Assembly: GCA_944989445.1 (NCBI GenBank)
Contig: CALYLW010000685.1
Coordinates: 248,001 to 312,000, forward strand
DNA: 64,000 nucleotides
Direction of reading: 5' to 3'
Origin: Ampullaceana balthica
Taxonomy: Eukaryota; Mollusca; Gastropoda; Lymnaeidae
The translations under genes and the position numbers were made by a program. Positions 11,463-23,704 of this stretch are shown one piece after another. How positions within the stretch are numbered: the first letter of the stretch is position 1; every line of letters begins with the position of its first letter. The notes under the pieces are model-generated. The model saw only the letters and a program-made list of their open reading frames with translations, searched no databases and was not told where the DNA came from.

Positions 11463-12069
11463 GAGTGGATCACGAGTTTGTGAAGCGTCGACGCCCCTGA
11501 TGGCTTTGTGTGAAGAGATTTAAGTATATTTGTAGCTTACATAGTTTTTTTTGAAGCATGTGAATTTAAAAATAAGAATCGCATTTGACCAGTTTGATAG
11601 CATTTTTTTTTAAAAAAAGGACACCTAAAATAGATCAATTAAAATAGCTATGCGCCAACGCACTGCAATAATGGAAGCCATCTTGTTATCCGTGCACAGT
11701 TACTTGACTTCAACCCAGTTGGCAGACCCCCCCCCCTCCCCCCGTTTAGCGCCACCCTCAATTGATTCTCACTAGCGGTAAGACCATATGCAGCATACGG
11801 AGACATCCTTGTAAAGTGATATGTAACATTGTTTGCTCTGTCAATGACTTGGCTTATAACATGAAAATCAAATACATGTATTTTGTTGGCATTTTCTTCA
11901 AGCTTTGATTTAATTCTTTTAAGCTAACAGCATTACTATGAAAAGTGAAGGATAACTTAATTAAATCTTGTTGCGTAACTCTAGATAATATATAGACAGT
12001 TAATAATAAGTACTCGATGACAATTCAAAATTATTAAAAATAAAATTTAATTTCTAAGCAACGCTGATA
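11463..12069. other. Intergenic, nothing recognised
   Basis: AT-rich with a short C-run at 11727-11745. No gene or element recognised. Confidence 0.4.
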
Positions 12070-12666
12070 TAAATATCAAACACACACAAGTACACACACA
12101 CACACACACACAAACACACACAATTACACACACACGCAAGTAGACAACCCCACAAGTACACACACAGACACAAGTACACACACACACAAGTACACACGCC
12201 AGTACACACACACAAATACACACACACACAAGTACACACACACACAATTACACACACGCACACAAGTACACACACACAAGTACACACACACACACAAGTA
12301 TACACACACAAGTACACACACACACAAGTACACACACATAAGTACATACACACAAGTACACACACACACACACAAGTACACACACAAGTACACACACAAG
12401 TACACACACACAAGTAAACACACACACACACGTACACACACGCACAAGTACACACACACAAGTACACACACAAGTGCACACACACAAGTGTACACACACA
12501 CAAGTACACACACACAAGTGCACACACACAAGTACACACACACAAGTAATAACACAAGTACACATACACAAGTACACACACAAGTACACACACTCACAAG
12601 TACACACACACAAGTACACACACACAAGTACACACACACACAAGTACACACACACACACACACACT
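12070..12666. repeat. CA-rich array with ACACACAAGT units
   Basis: A (CA)n tract regularly punctuated by AAGT, giving units of about 10-16 bp. Long Cys/Val-rich minus-strand frames and His/Thr-rich plus-strand frames are artefacts of this repeat. Confidence 0.92.
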
Positions 12667-13001
12667 TTCCTATTTATGGATTTTAGTATGAGCATGTATG
12701 TTTGTATAAATATATATAATTGAGAGATTTAATTCATTAAAAAATCATGATAAATCCGCTATAAATGAGTTTATTTTTATATAAGAAGACATAAATTTGT
12801 TTTTAATGCTTATTTGTATCGTTCATTTTTTGACATAAATTCAGCGATATAAATTGATTGGGTCGGTGAGTCTAGAAAGGAATGTGATTAAATGGCTGTG
12901 TTATTTTCATTTTAAGAATTTGAGCCGTTAATATTTTGTTTGATATTTTTAGCCGCTGTTATTGAATAGCGACACCGGGCATTTCCTCTTCACGACGGCA
13001 T
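12667..13001. other. Intergenic, AT-rich
   Basis: No frame or element recognised. Confidence 0.4.
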
Positions 13002-13609
13002 TAGTAACCGACACACTAGACCAGGGGTGGCCAGACCTGTAGTAACCGACACACTAGACCAGGGGTGGCCAGACCTGTAGTAACCGACACACTATACCAG
13101 GGGTGGCCAGACCTGTGGTAACCGACACACTAGACCAGGGGTGGCCAGACCTGTAGTAACCGACAGACTAGACCAGGGGTGGCCAGACCTGTAGTAACCG
13201 ACACACTAGACCAGGGGTGGCCAGACCTGTAGTAACCGACAGACTAGACCAGGGGTGGCCAGACCTGTGGTAACCGACACACTAGACCAGGGGTGGCCAG
13301 ACCTGTGGTAACCGACACACTAGACCAGGGGTGGCCAGACCTGTGGTAACCGACACACTAGACCAGGGGTGGCCAGACCTGTAGTAACCGACACACTAGA
13401 CCAGGGGTGGCCAGACCTGTAGTAACCGACACACTAGACCAGGGGTGGCCAGACCTGTAGTAACCGACACACTAGACCAGGGGTGGCCAGACCTGTGGTA
13501 ACCGACACACTAGACCAGGGGTGGCCAGACCTGTAGTAACCGACACACTAGACCAGGGGTGGCCAGACCTGTAGTAACCGACACACTATACCAGGGGCGG
13601 CCAGACCTG
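13002..13609. repeat. 38-bp minisatellite made from a hAT MITE terminus
   Basis: Sixteen copies at exactly 38-bp spacing (CAGGGG at 13022, 13060 ... 13592, no indels). Each unit is the outermost 18 bp of the hAT-type MITE at 13592 (CAGGGGTGGCCAGACCTG) plus 20 bp of its flank, including the presumed target-site octamer CACTAGAC. Only a few substitutions separate units (TAG/TGG, CACAC/CAGAC). Confidence 0.93.
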
Positions 13610-13802
13610 TAGCGACTGAGAGCCATTTTCAAATATTAAAAAATTTGTTGAGAAGCGCATTGAAACACTCTCGGTCATTACAACTGGCTTGGAAATCTTC
13701 CAGTAATCTTTGAACATATGTTTCACTAATTGTACGGGATAACCACAATGTGAACACAGAAGAGCCGCATGCGGGTCGCGAGCCGCGGTTTGGCCACCGT
13801 TG
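13592..13802. mobile_element. hAT-type MITE at the end of the 38-bp array
   Basis: About 211 bp with ends CAGGGGCGGCCAGACC and GGTTTGGCCACCGTTG, and interior GAGCCGC / GTCGCGAGCCGCGG motifs shared in style with the element at 60628. Flanking octamers CACTATAC and TACTAAAC match at 6 of 8 positions, consistent with an old hAT insertion. Confidence 0.75.
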
Positions 13803-15566
13803 TACTAAACCATACAAATCAATGAAATAAAAGAATGTATTTGATTCTAGACCAAGAGTTTCTTGCAATCCCCATCACCAACAAAAAAATTAATAAATAA
13901 ATACAAAAATTTTTAAAATGAGTTAATTTGAACATTTCGTTTAAGAAAACGCGAGAGCGCTTATTTCTTATGGTCATGAAAAACCAAACATTAACAAGCG
14001 TGCTGAAAAAAAAAGTATAGACGTAGCTAGAGCCATCTTGACATTCAAATCATAGCCACAAATCATGTCGTCGGAATGAAGAATCTAATAACAGTATAGA
14101 GTACATCAACACAGTCTTCACATTTTCTAAACCTACTGGTAACAAAATGACTTGCTGATCACGTGTTTGATTAATTTATAAGAACAATAACGTCTCGTAG
14201 GGTTCACGAACAAAAGAGAATGTTGTAGCCACGGCTGGAAAATTGAGTTTTAAAAGTTTCATGACAAGCCCTGAGCATCGAAATGACATTATGTAAGGAA
14301 AATGAAATCACCATTCTCCACGCATCTGGGCGACCACTTTAGCAGGATCACATTGCAACGATCACAACGGCGACGAACGGCTTTTCTCCGTATTGTTAGT
14401 TAACCCGCCGCCGGTGCGTAGACGGGTTTCAATGGCATTGATGGTGTTTCCATTTTCCACACGATTCCCAGGATGTTTACCCTTTGTTCAATGCGTCTAG
14501 CAAAGTCTAACAGATGATTAGGTTTTTAGGAAGCTCACGACTTTCGAGTACAGGATAAACGAAGCCAAAAACGGCTAATTAACAATGCGCTCAATAAATC
14601 ATTGACAGACAGATCCTTTAAAAGCAGGGAAGCCCATTTGGTTGTAATCCACTGGGTGAGAAAACAAATGAGCGGTATTTTTGAGCTCCATGCCGCGGCT
14701 TTCTCCGAAGATATTTTTGAAAAAAATGATATTATTAATTCAGGTGTGGGCTTCGAAACATGCGGGTGCAAATGGACTTCGTAACAGCGATCAGAAAAAT
14801 GCACTTAAAATCGCGCGCAGTTTGATTTAAGGTTGAATTATAAAAGGATTTGATGATGGCAGGAGGAAACACAGACACACACGCAAGCAGACCCACAAAC
14901 ACACACAAACACACACACATAAACGCACACACGTAATCGCACACGCTAACCCACGCACAAATGTTTGACTATATTAACTATATAACAGATAAAAATATAA
15001 ATGACACAATGTCTTCTTATTAGATGATGGTGTTTACTTCCATGACTCAACTGAGAATTTTTCACTTTCCTTTAGGTTAAAGATAAACGGGAGACAACAG
15101 TTTAACATACAAAAAATTCTTTTAAAATAAGTTTTAAAACTTAACTCAGGTTGATTTGATGGAAGGGTCTTCATCATTTTCTATCTTATGAAGAGAAGAT
15201 TAATTGTTAATGTTTTTTTTTATCTTATTGGTTTATAATTGAATACAAATGCCTGTTTGAAATTTGACTATCAACAATTGGCCGACAACACAACACAACA
15301 CAACACCACACAACTCAACAAGTCCAAACATGTTCTAGTCCACGTGAACCGACAAACGATGGAGACTGTCGCCAACCAAAACAGAAATAAGCATTGCTCT
15401 ACAAACACGTTCCTTAACTGACCAGACCATAACAGGGACTCGAACTTTCGGCGTAGCAGCGTAGCACCCGACCTGCCGTCCGTGCCCTGTTGATTGTGTG
15501 CCCAGTGCTAGACATAGCCAGGGTTGCCAGTGGGACTGGAGAGTACCACGCTCAGACAATGTTACG
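13803..15566. other. Intergenic, no supported gene
   Basis: AT-rich with GC-richer patches at 14290-14480 and 15420-15560 and a CA tract at 14868-14940. On the minus strand at about 15430-15445, AAAGTTCGAGTCCC resembles a pol III B box, so a further tRNA-like SINE fragment is possible but not shown. Confidence 0.35.
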
Positions 15567-15740
15567 TGGCACTGTCCGGCAGCTGACCGATGTCCAGGTA
15601 CGTACCAAGAATTGCCTTCAGTAATCTCATGATTTTCAGAATGCTAGTTAGTGTGGCACTGTCCTGCAGCTGACCGATGTCGTCCAGGTACTAAACAAGA
15701 CTTGCCTTCGGTGACCTCATGATTTTCAGAATGTTAGTCA
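15567..15740. repeat. Two-copy 87-bp tandem duplication
   Basis: TGGCACTGTCC at 15567 recurs at 15654, and the following sequence (GCAGCTGACCGATGT ... CTCATGATTTTCAGAATG) is repeated with about 10 percent difference by eye. All three plus-strand frames contain stops, so it is not a coding-exon duplication although each unit carries AG and GT-like splice motifs. Confidence 0.8.
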
Positions 15741-15835
15741 GTCGGCGAGTAGAAGTTTCCCTTAATGTTTTTATTAACCCCTTCAAAACATAAGCGTTAT
15801 ATGCTAGACCTAAATACCATTGAAAACGACTTGTC

Positions 15836-18800
15836 ACAGTGATAGAGAGTGAGCATTGGAGTTTGTTGTCATAGAGAGTAAGCATTGGAGTTTGTTGTCA
15901 TAGAGAGTAAACATTGGAGTTTGTTGTCATAGAGAGTAAGCATTGGAGTTTGTTGTCATAGAGAGTAAACATTGGAGTTTGTTGTCATAGAGAGTAAACA
16001 TTGGAGTTTGTTGTCATAGAGAGTAAACATTGGAGTTTGTTGTCATAGAGTGTAAGCATTGGAGTTTGTTGTCATAGAGAGTAAGCATTGGAGTTTGTTG
16101 TCATAGAGTGTAAGCATTGGAGTTTGTTGTCATAGAGAGTAAGCATTGGAGTTTGTTGTCATAGAGAGTAAGCATTGGAGTTTGTTGTCATAGAGAGTAA
16201 GCATTGGAGTTTGTTGTCATAGAGAGTAAGCATTGGAGTTTGTTGTCATAGAGAGTAAGCATTGGAGTTTGTTGTCATAGAGAGTAAGCATTGGAGTTTG
16301 TTGTCATAGAGAGTAAGCATTGGAGTTCGTTGTCATAGAGAGTAAGCATTGGAGTTTGTTGTCATAGAGTGTAAGCATTGGAGTTTGTTGTCATAGAGAG
16401 TAAGCATTGGAGTTCGTTGTCATAGAGAGTAAGCATTGGAGTTTGTTGTCATAGAGAGTAAGCATTGGAGTTTGTTGTCATAGAGTGTAAGCATTGGAGT
16501 TTGTTGTCATAGAGAGTAAGCATTGGAGTTCGTTGTCATAGAGAGTAAGCATTGGAGTTTGTTGTCATAGAGAGTAAGCATTGGAGTTTGTTGTCATAGA
16601 GAGTAAGCATTGGAGTTTGTTGTCATAGAGAGTAAGCATTGGAGTTTGTTGTCATAGAGAGTAAGCATTGGAGTTTGTTGTCATAGAGAGTAAGCATTGG
16701 AGTTTGTTGTCATAGAGTGTAAGCATTGGAGTTTGTTGTCATAGAGAGTAAGCATTGGAGTTCGTTGTCATAGAGAGTAAGCATTGGAGTTTGTTGTCAT
16801 AGAGTGTAAGCATTGGAGTTTGTTGTCATAGAGAGTAAGCATTGGAGTTCGTTGTCATAGAGAGTAAGCATTGGAGTTTGTTGTCATAGAGAGTAAGCAT
16901 TGGAGTTTGTTGTCATAGAGTGTAAGCATTGGAGTTTGTTGTCATAGAGAGTAAGCATTGGAGTTTGTTGTCATAGAGAGTAAGCATTGGAGTTTGTTGT
17001 CATAGAGAGTAAGCATTGAGTTTGTTGTCATAGAGAGTAAGCATTGGAGTTTGTTGTCATAGAGAGTAAGCATTGGAGTTTGTTGTCATAGAGAGTAAGC
17101 ATTGGAGTTTGTTGTCATAGAGTGTAAGCATTGGAGTTTGTTGTCATAGAGAGTAAGCATTGGAGTTCGTTGTCATAGAGAGTAAGCATTGGAGTTTGTT
17201 GTCATAGAGTGTAAGCATTGGAGTTTGTTGTCATAGAGAGTAAGCATTGGAGTTCGTTGTCATAGAGAGTAAGCATTGGAGTTTGTTGTCATAGAGAGTA
17301 AGCATTGGAGTTTGTTGTCATAGAGAGTAAGCATTGGAGTTCGTTGTCATAGAGAGTAAGCATTGGAGTTTGTTGTCATAGAGAGTAAGCATTGGAGTTT
17401 GTTGTCATAGAGTAAGCATTGGAGTTTGTTGTCATAGAGAGTAAGCATTGGAGTTTGTTGTCATAGAGAGTAAGCATTGGAGTTTGTTGTCATAGAGAGT
17501 AAGCATTGGAGTTTGTTGTCATAGAGAGTAAGCATTGGAGTTTGTTGTCATAGAGAGTAAGCATTGGAGTTTGTTGTCATAGAGAGTAAGCATTGGAGTT
17601 CGTTGTCATAGAGAGTAAGCATTGGAGTTTGTTGTCATAGAGTGTAAGCATTGGAGTTTGTTGTCATAGAGAGTAAGCATTGGAGTTCGTTGTCATAGAG
17701 AGTAAGCATTGGAGTTTGTTGTCATAGAGAGTAAGCATTGGAGTTTGTTGTCATAGAGTGTAAGCATTGGAGTTTGTTGTCATAGAGAGTAAGCATTGGA
17801 GTTTGTTGTCATAGAGAGTAAGCATTGGAGTTTGTTGTCATAGAGAGTAAGCATTGGAGTTTGTTGTCATAGAGAGTAAGCATTGGAGTTTGTTGTCATA
17901 GAGAGTAAGCATTGGATTTGTTGTCATAGAGAGTAAGCATTGGAGTTTGTTGTCATAGAGTGTAAGCATTGGAGTTTGTTGTCATAGAGAGTAAGCATTG
18001 GAGTTCGTTGTCATAGAGAGTAAGCATTGGAGTTTGTTGTCATAGAGAGTAAGCATTGGAGTTTGTTGTCATAGAGAGTAAGCATTGGAGTTTCGTTGTC
18101 ATAGAGAGTAAGCATTGGAGTTTGTTGTCATAGAGTATAAGCATTGGAGTTTGTTGTCATAGAGAGTAAGCATTGGAGTTTGTTGTCATAGAGAGTAAGC
18201 ATTGGAGTTTGTTGTCATAGAGAGTAAGCATTGGAGTTTGTTGTCATAGAGAGTAAGCATTGGAGTTTGTTGTCATAGAGAGTAAGCATTGGAGTTTGTT
18301 GTCATAGAGAGTAAGCATTGGAGTTTTGTTGTCATAGAGAGTAAGCATTGGAGTTCGTTGTCATAGAGAGTAAGCATTGGAGTTTGTTGTCATAGAGAGT
18401 AAGCATTGGAGTTTGTTGTCATAGAGAGTAAGCATTGGAGTTTGTTGTCATAGAGAGTAAGCATTGGAGTTCGTTGTCATAGAGAGTAAGCATTGGAGTT
18501 TGTTGTCATAGAGAGTAAGCATTGGAGTTTGTTGTCATAGAGAGTAAGCATTGGAGTTTGTTGTCATAGAGTGTAAGCATTGGAGTTTGTTGTCATAGAG
18601 AGTAAGCATTGGAGTTTGTTGTCATAGAGAGTAAGCATTGGAGTTTGTTGTCATAGAGAGTAAGCATTGGAGTTTGTTGTCATAGAGAGTAAGCATTGGA
18701 GTTTGTTGTCATAGAGAGTAAGCATTGGAGTTTGTTGTCATAGAGTGTAAGCATTGGAGTTTGTTGTCATAGAGAGTAAGCATTGGAGTTCGTTGTCATA

Positions 18801-19115
18801 GAGAGTAAGCATTGGAGTTTGTTGTCATAGAGAGTAAGCATTGGAGTTCGTTGTCATAGAGAGTAAGCATTGGAGTTTCGTTGTCATAGAGAGTAAGCAT
18901 TGGAGTTTGTTGTCATAGAGAGTAAGCATTGGAGTTTGTTGTCATAGAGAGTAAGCATTGAGTTTGTTGTCATAGAGAGTAAACATTGGAGTTTGTTGTC
19001 ATAGAGAGTAAGCATTGGAGTTCGTTGTCACAGAGAGTAAGCATTGGAGTTTGTTGTCATAGAGAGTAAGCATTGAAGTTCGTTATCATAGAGAATAAGC
19101 ATTGAAGTTCGTTGT
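15836..19115. repeat. 29-bp minisatellite, 3.3 kb
   Basis: About 113 head-to-tail units of a 29-bp repeat (GTCATAGAGAGTAAGCATTG + GAGTTTGTT). Two common variants are AGAGTGTAAG for AGAGAGTAAG and TTCGTTG for TTTGTTG. The 5' edge is enriched in AAACATTGG units and the 3' edge in ATTGAAGTTCG units. Order of the variants indicates higher-order amplification. There is no spacer diversity, so this is not a CRISPR array. Confidence 0.97.
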
Positions 19116-20238
19116 TTATACTTTTGTGAAGTACCTGGGGTGAAATGTTTGAGAGGGGTGCTGAGTGGAGCGTAGAGGCACGGGGGTTAATATTAAACGG
19201 TAAGTAACCGGGACTGGACGCGACGCTTTTAGTGCATAAGAATTTCGGAACAGAGTGAAGATCGGGCGAGTAGATTTTGTGGAGCTAGGACGTTTACTGA
19301 AAGACATGACGTTTTGATGGCCATCGTCGGATTGGCTAGGCAGAAATTCACCAAAACATTTTCGGGAGCTGTTTAAGGGGGAATATTATCTGGGAATGAT
19401 CAGAAGGACATTCGGAGGGCACGGTGACCTCACCTACCGGGGTTGAGTTGAATGAGACCGGAGAGTCGAAGTGAAGAGAATTTCTGAGAGCGAATGTGGC
19501 AGCCAATTGTAAAGCTGAGAACAGAGAAATATTATTAGATAGACGTCTTTTGTTGATGGTGATGTTGAGCAAGTGAGACTAGAAAGACAACGTGTGGCAA
19601 GGTTTCCCTACACTTCACTATATTTATTTCTCTCCTGACGTTCGATCCCCGAGTTTACAACATTTAAAGTTTTGGCTCCGAGAACTTAAACTGTGTCCCA
19701 GCATCCTCCCGTATCTCTATCACGGGTAACCTCCCCTCCCTCCCCCACCCCCAACTCCCATCTTCCCAGATAGTCTGGCCAAAACACTTGTACACGTATT
19801 TGAATCCGTCACCAGTCAGGCAAAGTGATGTAAATCTGTCAGTCAGTCATCACACAGCTCAACAGGCGGCCAGAGGTTTTAAGGCGGCGGTCCCACAGCG
19901 AACGTTCAGAGTGCAGAGCGGTTACAGATTAGATAAATTAGAGGAGCACATTGGTTGTTGATGATTGGCGAGAAAAATTGAATAGATTTACACATTGGTT
20001 AAAGATGATTGTGAGGCAAGTGAAAATAGATAATAACATCTTTGTAGTTGATTGGCATGAGGTCAAACCGAAAATGGCTGATTATCAAAAATCATATTGA
20101 ATGGATAATTTAAAAAAAAACAAATTTGGAAAGTAGTACTATTCTCTTCTTTAAATGACTAAATACATTTAAAAATTTAGACCTATCTTGTATGCCACAA
20201 AAGTAGCTTCTTTTTATTCTCTATATATGTATTTTATA
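19116..20238. other. Intergenic, no supported gene
   Basis: Positions 19116-19620 are GC-richer with two 63-74 codon minus-strand frames lacking motifs. 19700-19760 is C-rich. The rest is AT-rich. Nothing recognised. Confidence 0.4.
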
Positions 20239-20330
20239 GCATACAGCGTCCTACGCTTATCTATAGCTTGAGTCTAGTTTAGCATTTTTTATGAGATTTC
20301 TAGATGTAATTTTATGTTTTATTCTTTTCT
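20239..20330 (-). mobile_element. 5'-truncated LINE-B 3' end
   Basis: On the minus strand AAATCTCATAAAAAATGC, then CTATAGATAAGCGTAGGACG align with the last codons and tail start of LINE-B (38449-38520). The terminal (GATAA)n part is missing. Confidence 0.65.
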
Positions 20331-22471
20331 GAGTCATTAATCCACGTTTAAAGTTTTTTTTTACCAAACACCATTTTTTAATTTAAAAAAAAATCTAATC
20401 AGGAAGGAAGACATGATTGGTAATCGAAGAAATACTTTTGGGAACATATGGGAAAAACTTTCTCTTCACGGTTATTGTATTTATTTTGCTGCCTGCAATA
20501 AATCTGGCCTTGGAATCAGATCACTGCGCTCCTTCCCCGTCTCGGATTCTGTCTCAATCTATGTCTCAAACTATGCTCCCAATGGAGATCACTTATATCG
20601 GCACCTCCTGCCCTTATATCTGCAAACTCTGTCCTTTGCATTGCTAATCCTTACCCTTGACATTCCCACGCTAACTCCTTTGAATGGTTTGATCCACGTG
20701 CCATGCCAAAGAAGAATACTATGGTTGATTCTTATGGCTATATGTAAATTTTTAAATAATTTTTTTGTAGTCTCTCCCAGATGTTCCCACCTTTAAAAAA
20801 TTCATGCAACCCTGCTGGTACGCAATATAGGTCAATGACCCCCGCTCTCCACCCCTCGTTAGCCCTATGCGTAGCTCAATGTTATCATTTAACAGTTTTT
20901 AAAGATTGTTTGTCAAGTACCCGGTAAACTTATGTCTGGGGTTCAACCGATTCACATTTTTAAAAAATGTAAACAAATGCTCCTATCACGCCCTTTGATA
21001 AAAAAGAAGAAGAAAATCCCTTATTGGCCAAATCAAATTGGAAGGAAGCTGTGTCATTGTGCCGTGACCCTATCTTGAAAGGAAATCAAGTTTTACTCTT
21101 AGATCGATAATTGTGTAAGAGATGAGATAAGTAGTTTGTGTAAAAAAATCTGATATGTGGTTTATCAGCCACATTTTTTGCCATCGATCTAATTCGGAAT
21201 TCGATACCTAGAAGGTATTTGCATTTTTTTTTCTTTTCAATATTTTAAAGTTTTCAATTGAGTAAATAGTTTGTTTTGGTCATTCTCGTCTTCCCAAATC
21301 AAAGACGACTGTGAATGATATCAATTATTTGAAACTGGACTTGAGACGTTTCTTTGTGAGTTTTACTTTTTATTTTTTACTTTTTTCTGTTTTTGTGAGT
21401 GAGTGGGTGGTCATCGTTTTTCCCCCTGGGGGTTCAGAGATTACAAAAAAAAATATATATAACGATCGTGGTTTAAAGTTCACCTTTTTGTGGGACAGAT
21501 GCTTATACATTAACCAAATCTCACATCTCCCCTGGCCCACTTTGGGAGCTGGCCACGTTTTTGTGTGTGCCTGCAGCGCTCACTAATGATGTGTTGCAAT
21601 TTTTCAATGTTAAGGAGGGTCGTCGGTTTTATATGACCGTTGTCTGGGAGGGGGGGGAAAACTCTTAGGAATTTCTTAATCTGTTGCTGTTACTCTGGAT
21701 AATTTGTTTTTGTCATTGCGTTTAGGGACCCCCCCCCCAACCCATTTTTTTTAAGTAATCGTTAAAATACAATAATGCAGTCCATTTTGTTTTTTTGGGA
21801 AGCCTATTGTGTTTCTTCTACTTTCTACTGTTAGTCTTCTCTCTATGCTTACTCAAAGCTCCCCTTCCCCATGCAGACTCTTTCGTTAAAGTGAAAATCC
21901 TGGTTATTTAAAAAAAATATATTTTCTGGTCATTTTGAGAAACTGTACTTCTTTCTGCTGCTAGAATTAAATCTCGTCTTGCTTCGTAAAGTTATTTCAA
22001 TTATGAAGCAAGGAGCAAAATTCGGCGAATTCTTCATTTCGTTGGAAATTGAAATAGTTCAAACGGTTGAATCGAATCAAAATGCTAAAATGCTAGTTTT
22101 CCAAATCTGCAAGGCTAACGGCATTGTGTTTATTGAATTGATTCTATTACACTGATGCTATTTGATGGAACGATCCGGTAACTAAATATAAATGTGGACG
22201 ATCTCGTACATATAAATGAGAGGGACGTACATTATTATATCTCCAATGCAATCATGAAACTTGTCGTCTGCGACCTAGTTGTTTAGACGGCTGTTCAGGC
22301 ACATACTTTTTGTTAATCAATGACCTTTTGTTACACAAATTATGGAAATTTCCATTTCATTTTTTTTATAAGCCAACATTTTCGTATACTTTCAGTACAT
22401 TTTCTTTTACTCAATGTTTATATTCGTATCTCCCCTGCAGTCCCTACATGACGCAACCCTTAATTTTCATT
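20331..22471. other. Intergenic, no supported gene
   Basis: AT-rich. A 76-codon plus-strand frame at 20417-20647 reads as a hydrophobic stretch followed by a tail with five cysteines; see rejected list. Nothing else recognisable. Confidence 0.35.
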
Positions 22472-22577
22472 TAATAATAATAATAATTATTATTATTATT
22501 ATTAATTATTTTTTTGTAATAACTATTTTTTTAATAATAACAATTATTATTATTAATATTCATTTAAATGAATAATA
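22472..22577. repeat. (TAA)n/(TTA)n palindromic AT tract
   Basis: AATAATAATAATAATT is followed by ATTATTATTATTATTA, then a second, looser inverted pair ending near CATTTAAATGAATAATATT. Potential hairpin or cruciform. Confidence 0.75.
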
Positions 22578-22852
22578 TTTTAAACCAAGAATTAAAATGG
22601 GCATGCGACTTCCGTTTCAAGAAGATTATTTGCTCGGCACCAAAGCATTCATCGCATCACGCACCATCATTTGTCAAGCTTTGTTGAACAAAATGGTGAC
22701 CTGAAGTAGTGACCATGACCTTTGTGACTATGACAACGTAAATTGATTACATTCAGTATATTTTGTTTTAAAGAGTACGTCTTAAGAAATAACACTTTGT
22801 TATTTTTCTTGATTTTTATGTATTTTATATGGCAATGCGATGAGGCTCACAG

Positions 22853-23031
22853 CAAGTATTTCCCTCTAACGTACGTTGGTCGTGTGCAAAGCACGAAAAC
22901 TCGTGTGCAAAGTTTCACAGCATTCATTTTTCGTGCAATAGTTTTTACAAAATTTGCTGCGCGGTAATAACAAACTACTGCGATGCGTTGGTCAGATATC
23001 TGCGCAGCCGCGCAGCTTAAAGGGAACATTG
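22853..23031 (+). mobile_element. MITE, CAATGTTCCC family, copy 1
   Basis: About 179 bp running from a decayed left end (CAAGTATTTCCCTCTAA) to an intact right end (CTTAAAGGGAACATTG). It shares the interior TTTTACAAAATTTGCTGCG and GTCAGATATCTGCGCAGCCG with copies at 50734 and 60247. Flanks TCACAGC occur on both sides, a probable duplication. Confidence 0.85.
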
Positions 23032-23070
23032 TCACAGCTGATGATTTTGCAACACAGCATGTGTCCAGAG

Positions 23071-23183
23071 CAGTAGCGTAGCTAGGGATTTGTAAGGATT
23101 CGGACACTCCTTTGGGGGCCCCCCTCAAGTGGGGGCCCGGTGGGACATTCGAATTTGGATCCCCTCCCCTAGCTACGCCACTG
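23071..23183. mobile_element. hAT-type MITE with perfect 8-bp TSD
   Basis: 113 bp with ends CAGTAGCGTAGCTAGG and CCTAGCTACGCCACTG. The octamer GTCCAGAG is present at 23063-23070 and 23184-23191. Interior has GGGGGCCCCCC and GTGGGGGCCC, giving a GC-rich core. It sits 39 bp from the previous MITE. Confidence 0.95.
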
Positions 23184-23191
23184 GTCCAGAG

Positions 23192-23704
23192 ACCTAATAT
23201 GAATGAACTATCACTGTGATTATATTTTAGGAAAGTTATTTAAGGTAATCATTTGATATTTTCAGCACGGTGTTTTATTTTATTTGTAAATTAATTCTTG
23301 GAAAGATTTCAAACAATCAATAATTTATTTGACTATTTTCTAAAGATTAGAAGCTCAAAATTTTTTCTTTCCTTTTTAATTTTTGTATTAATTTTTTTAA
23401 ACAAGTTAAAAAAGCAGAAAGTAAAATTAGATTTGTTTAGGTTTAAGTGCTAGTTACTGCAAATAAAGGTTCATAATTATTTTAATATAACAGTTAGTGA
23501 ACCTACTTAATTTACTTAGCGCTACAGAATTTTACGAAAGGTAACTGTGTTTTGCATATGTCTTAAGTTTAAATATTTATATTATTATATTTTAAAGTGG
23601 GTTTTTGACTGTTTTATGTGTGCATTGGTTGTGATGAGCTATTGTTGCTATAGGAAGATTAATCCTTGTGTTGAAAAGATTTTTAAAAAATCAGTTGTAT
23701 GTTG
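23192..23704. other. AT-rich intergenic DNA
   Basis: Nothing recognised. Confidence 0.4.

Noticed and set aside
12047..12691. Cys/Val-rich and His/Thr-rich frames that could be mistaken for cysteine-rich peptides
   Set aside because: Translation of the CA/AAGT repeat in several overlapping frames.
15567..15740. Tandemly duplicated mini-exon with AG and GT signals
   Set aside because: All three frames of the presumed exon contain stops in the plus direction.
15836..19115. CRISPR-like array (29-bp unit)
   Set aside because: Units are contiguous with no spacers, and the context is an animal genome.
20417..20647. Possible small secreted Cys-rich peptide (hydrophobic stretch then five cysteines near the C-terminus)
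   Set aside because: Acidic residues precede the hydrophobic core, the cysteine pattern matches nothing known to me, and an overlapping longer frame exists in the same AT-rich DNA; likely chance.
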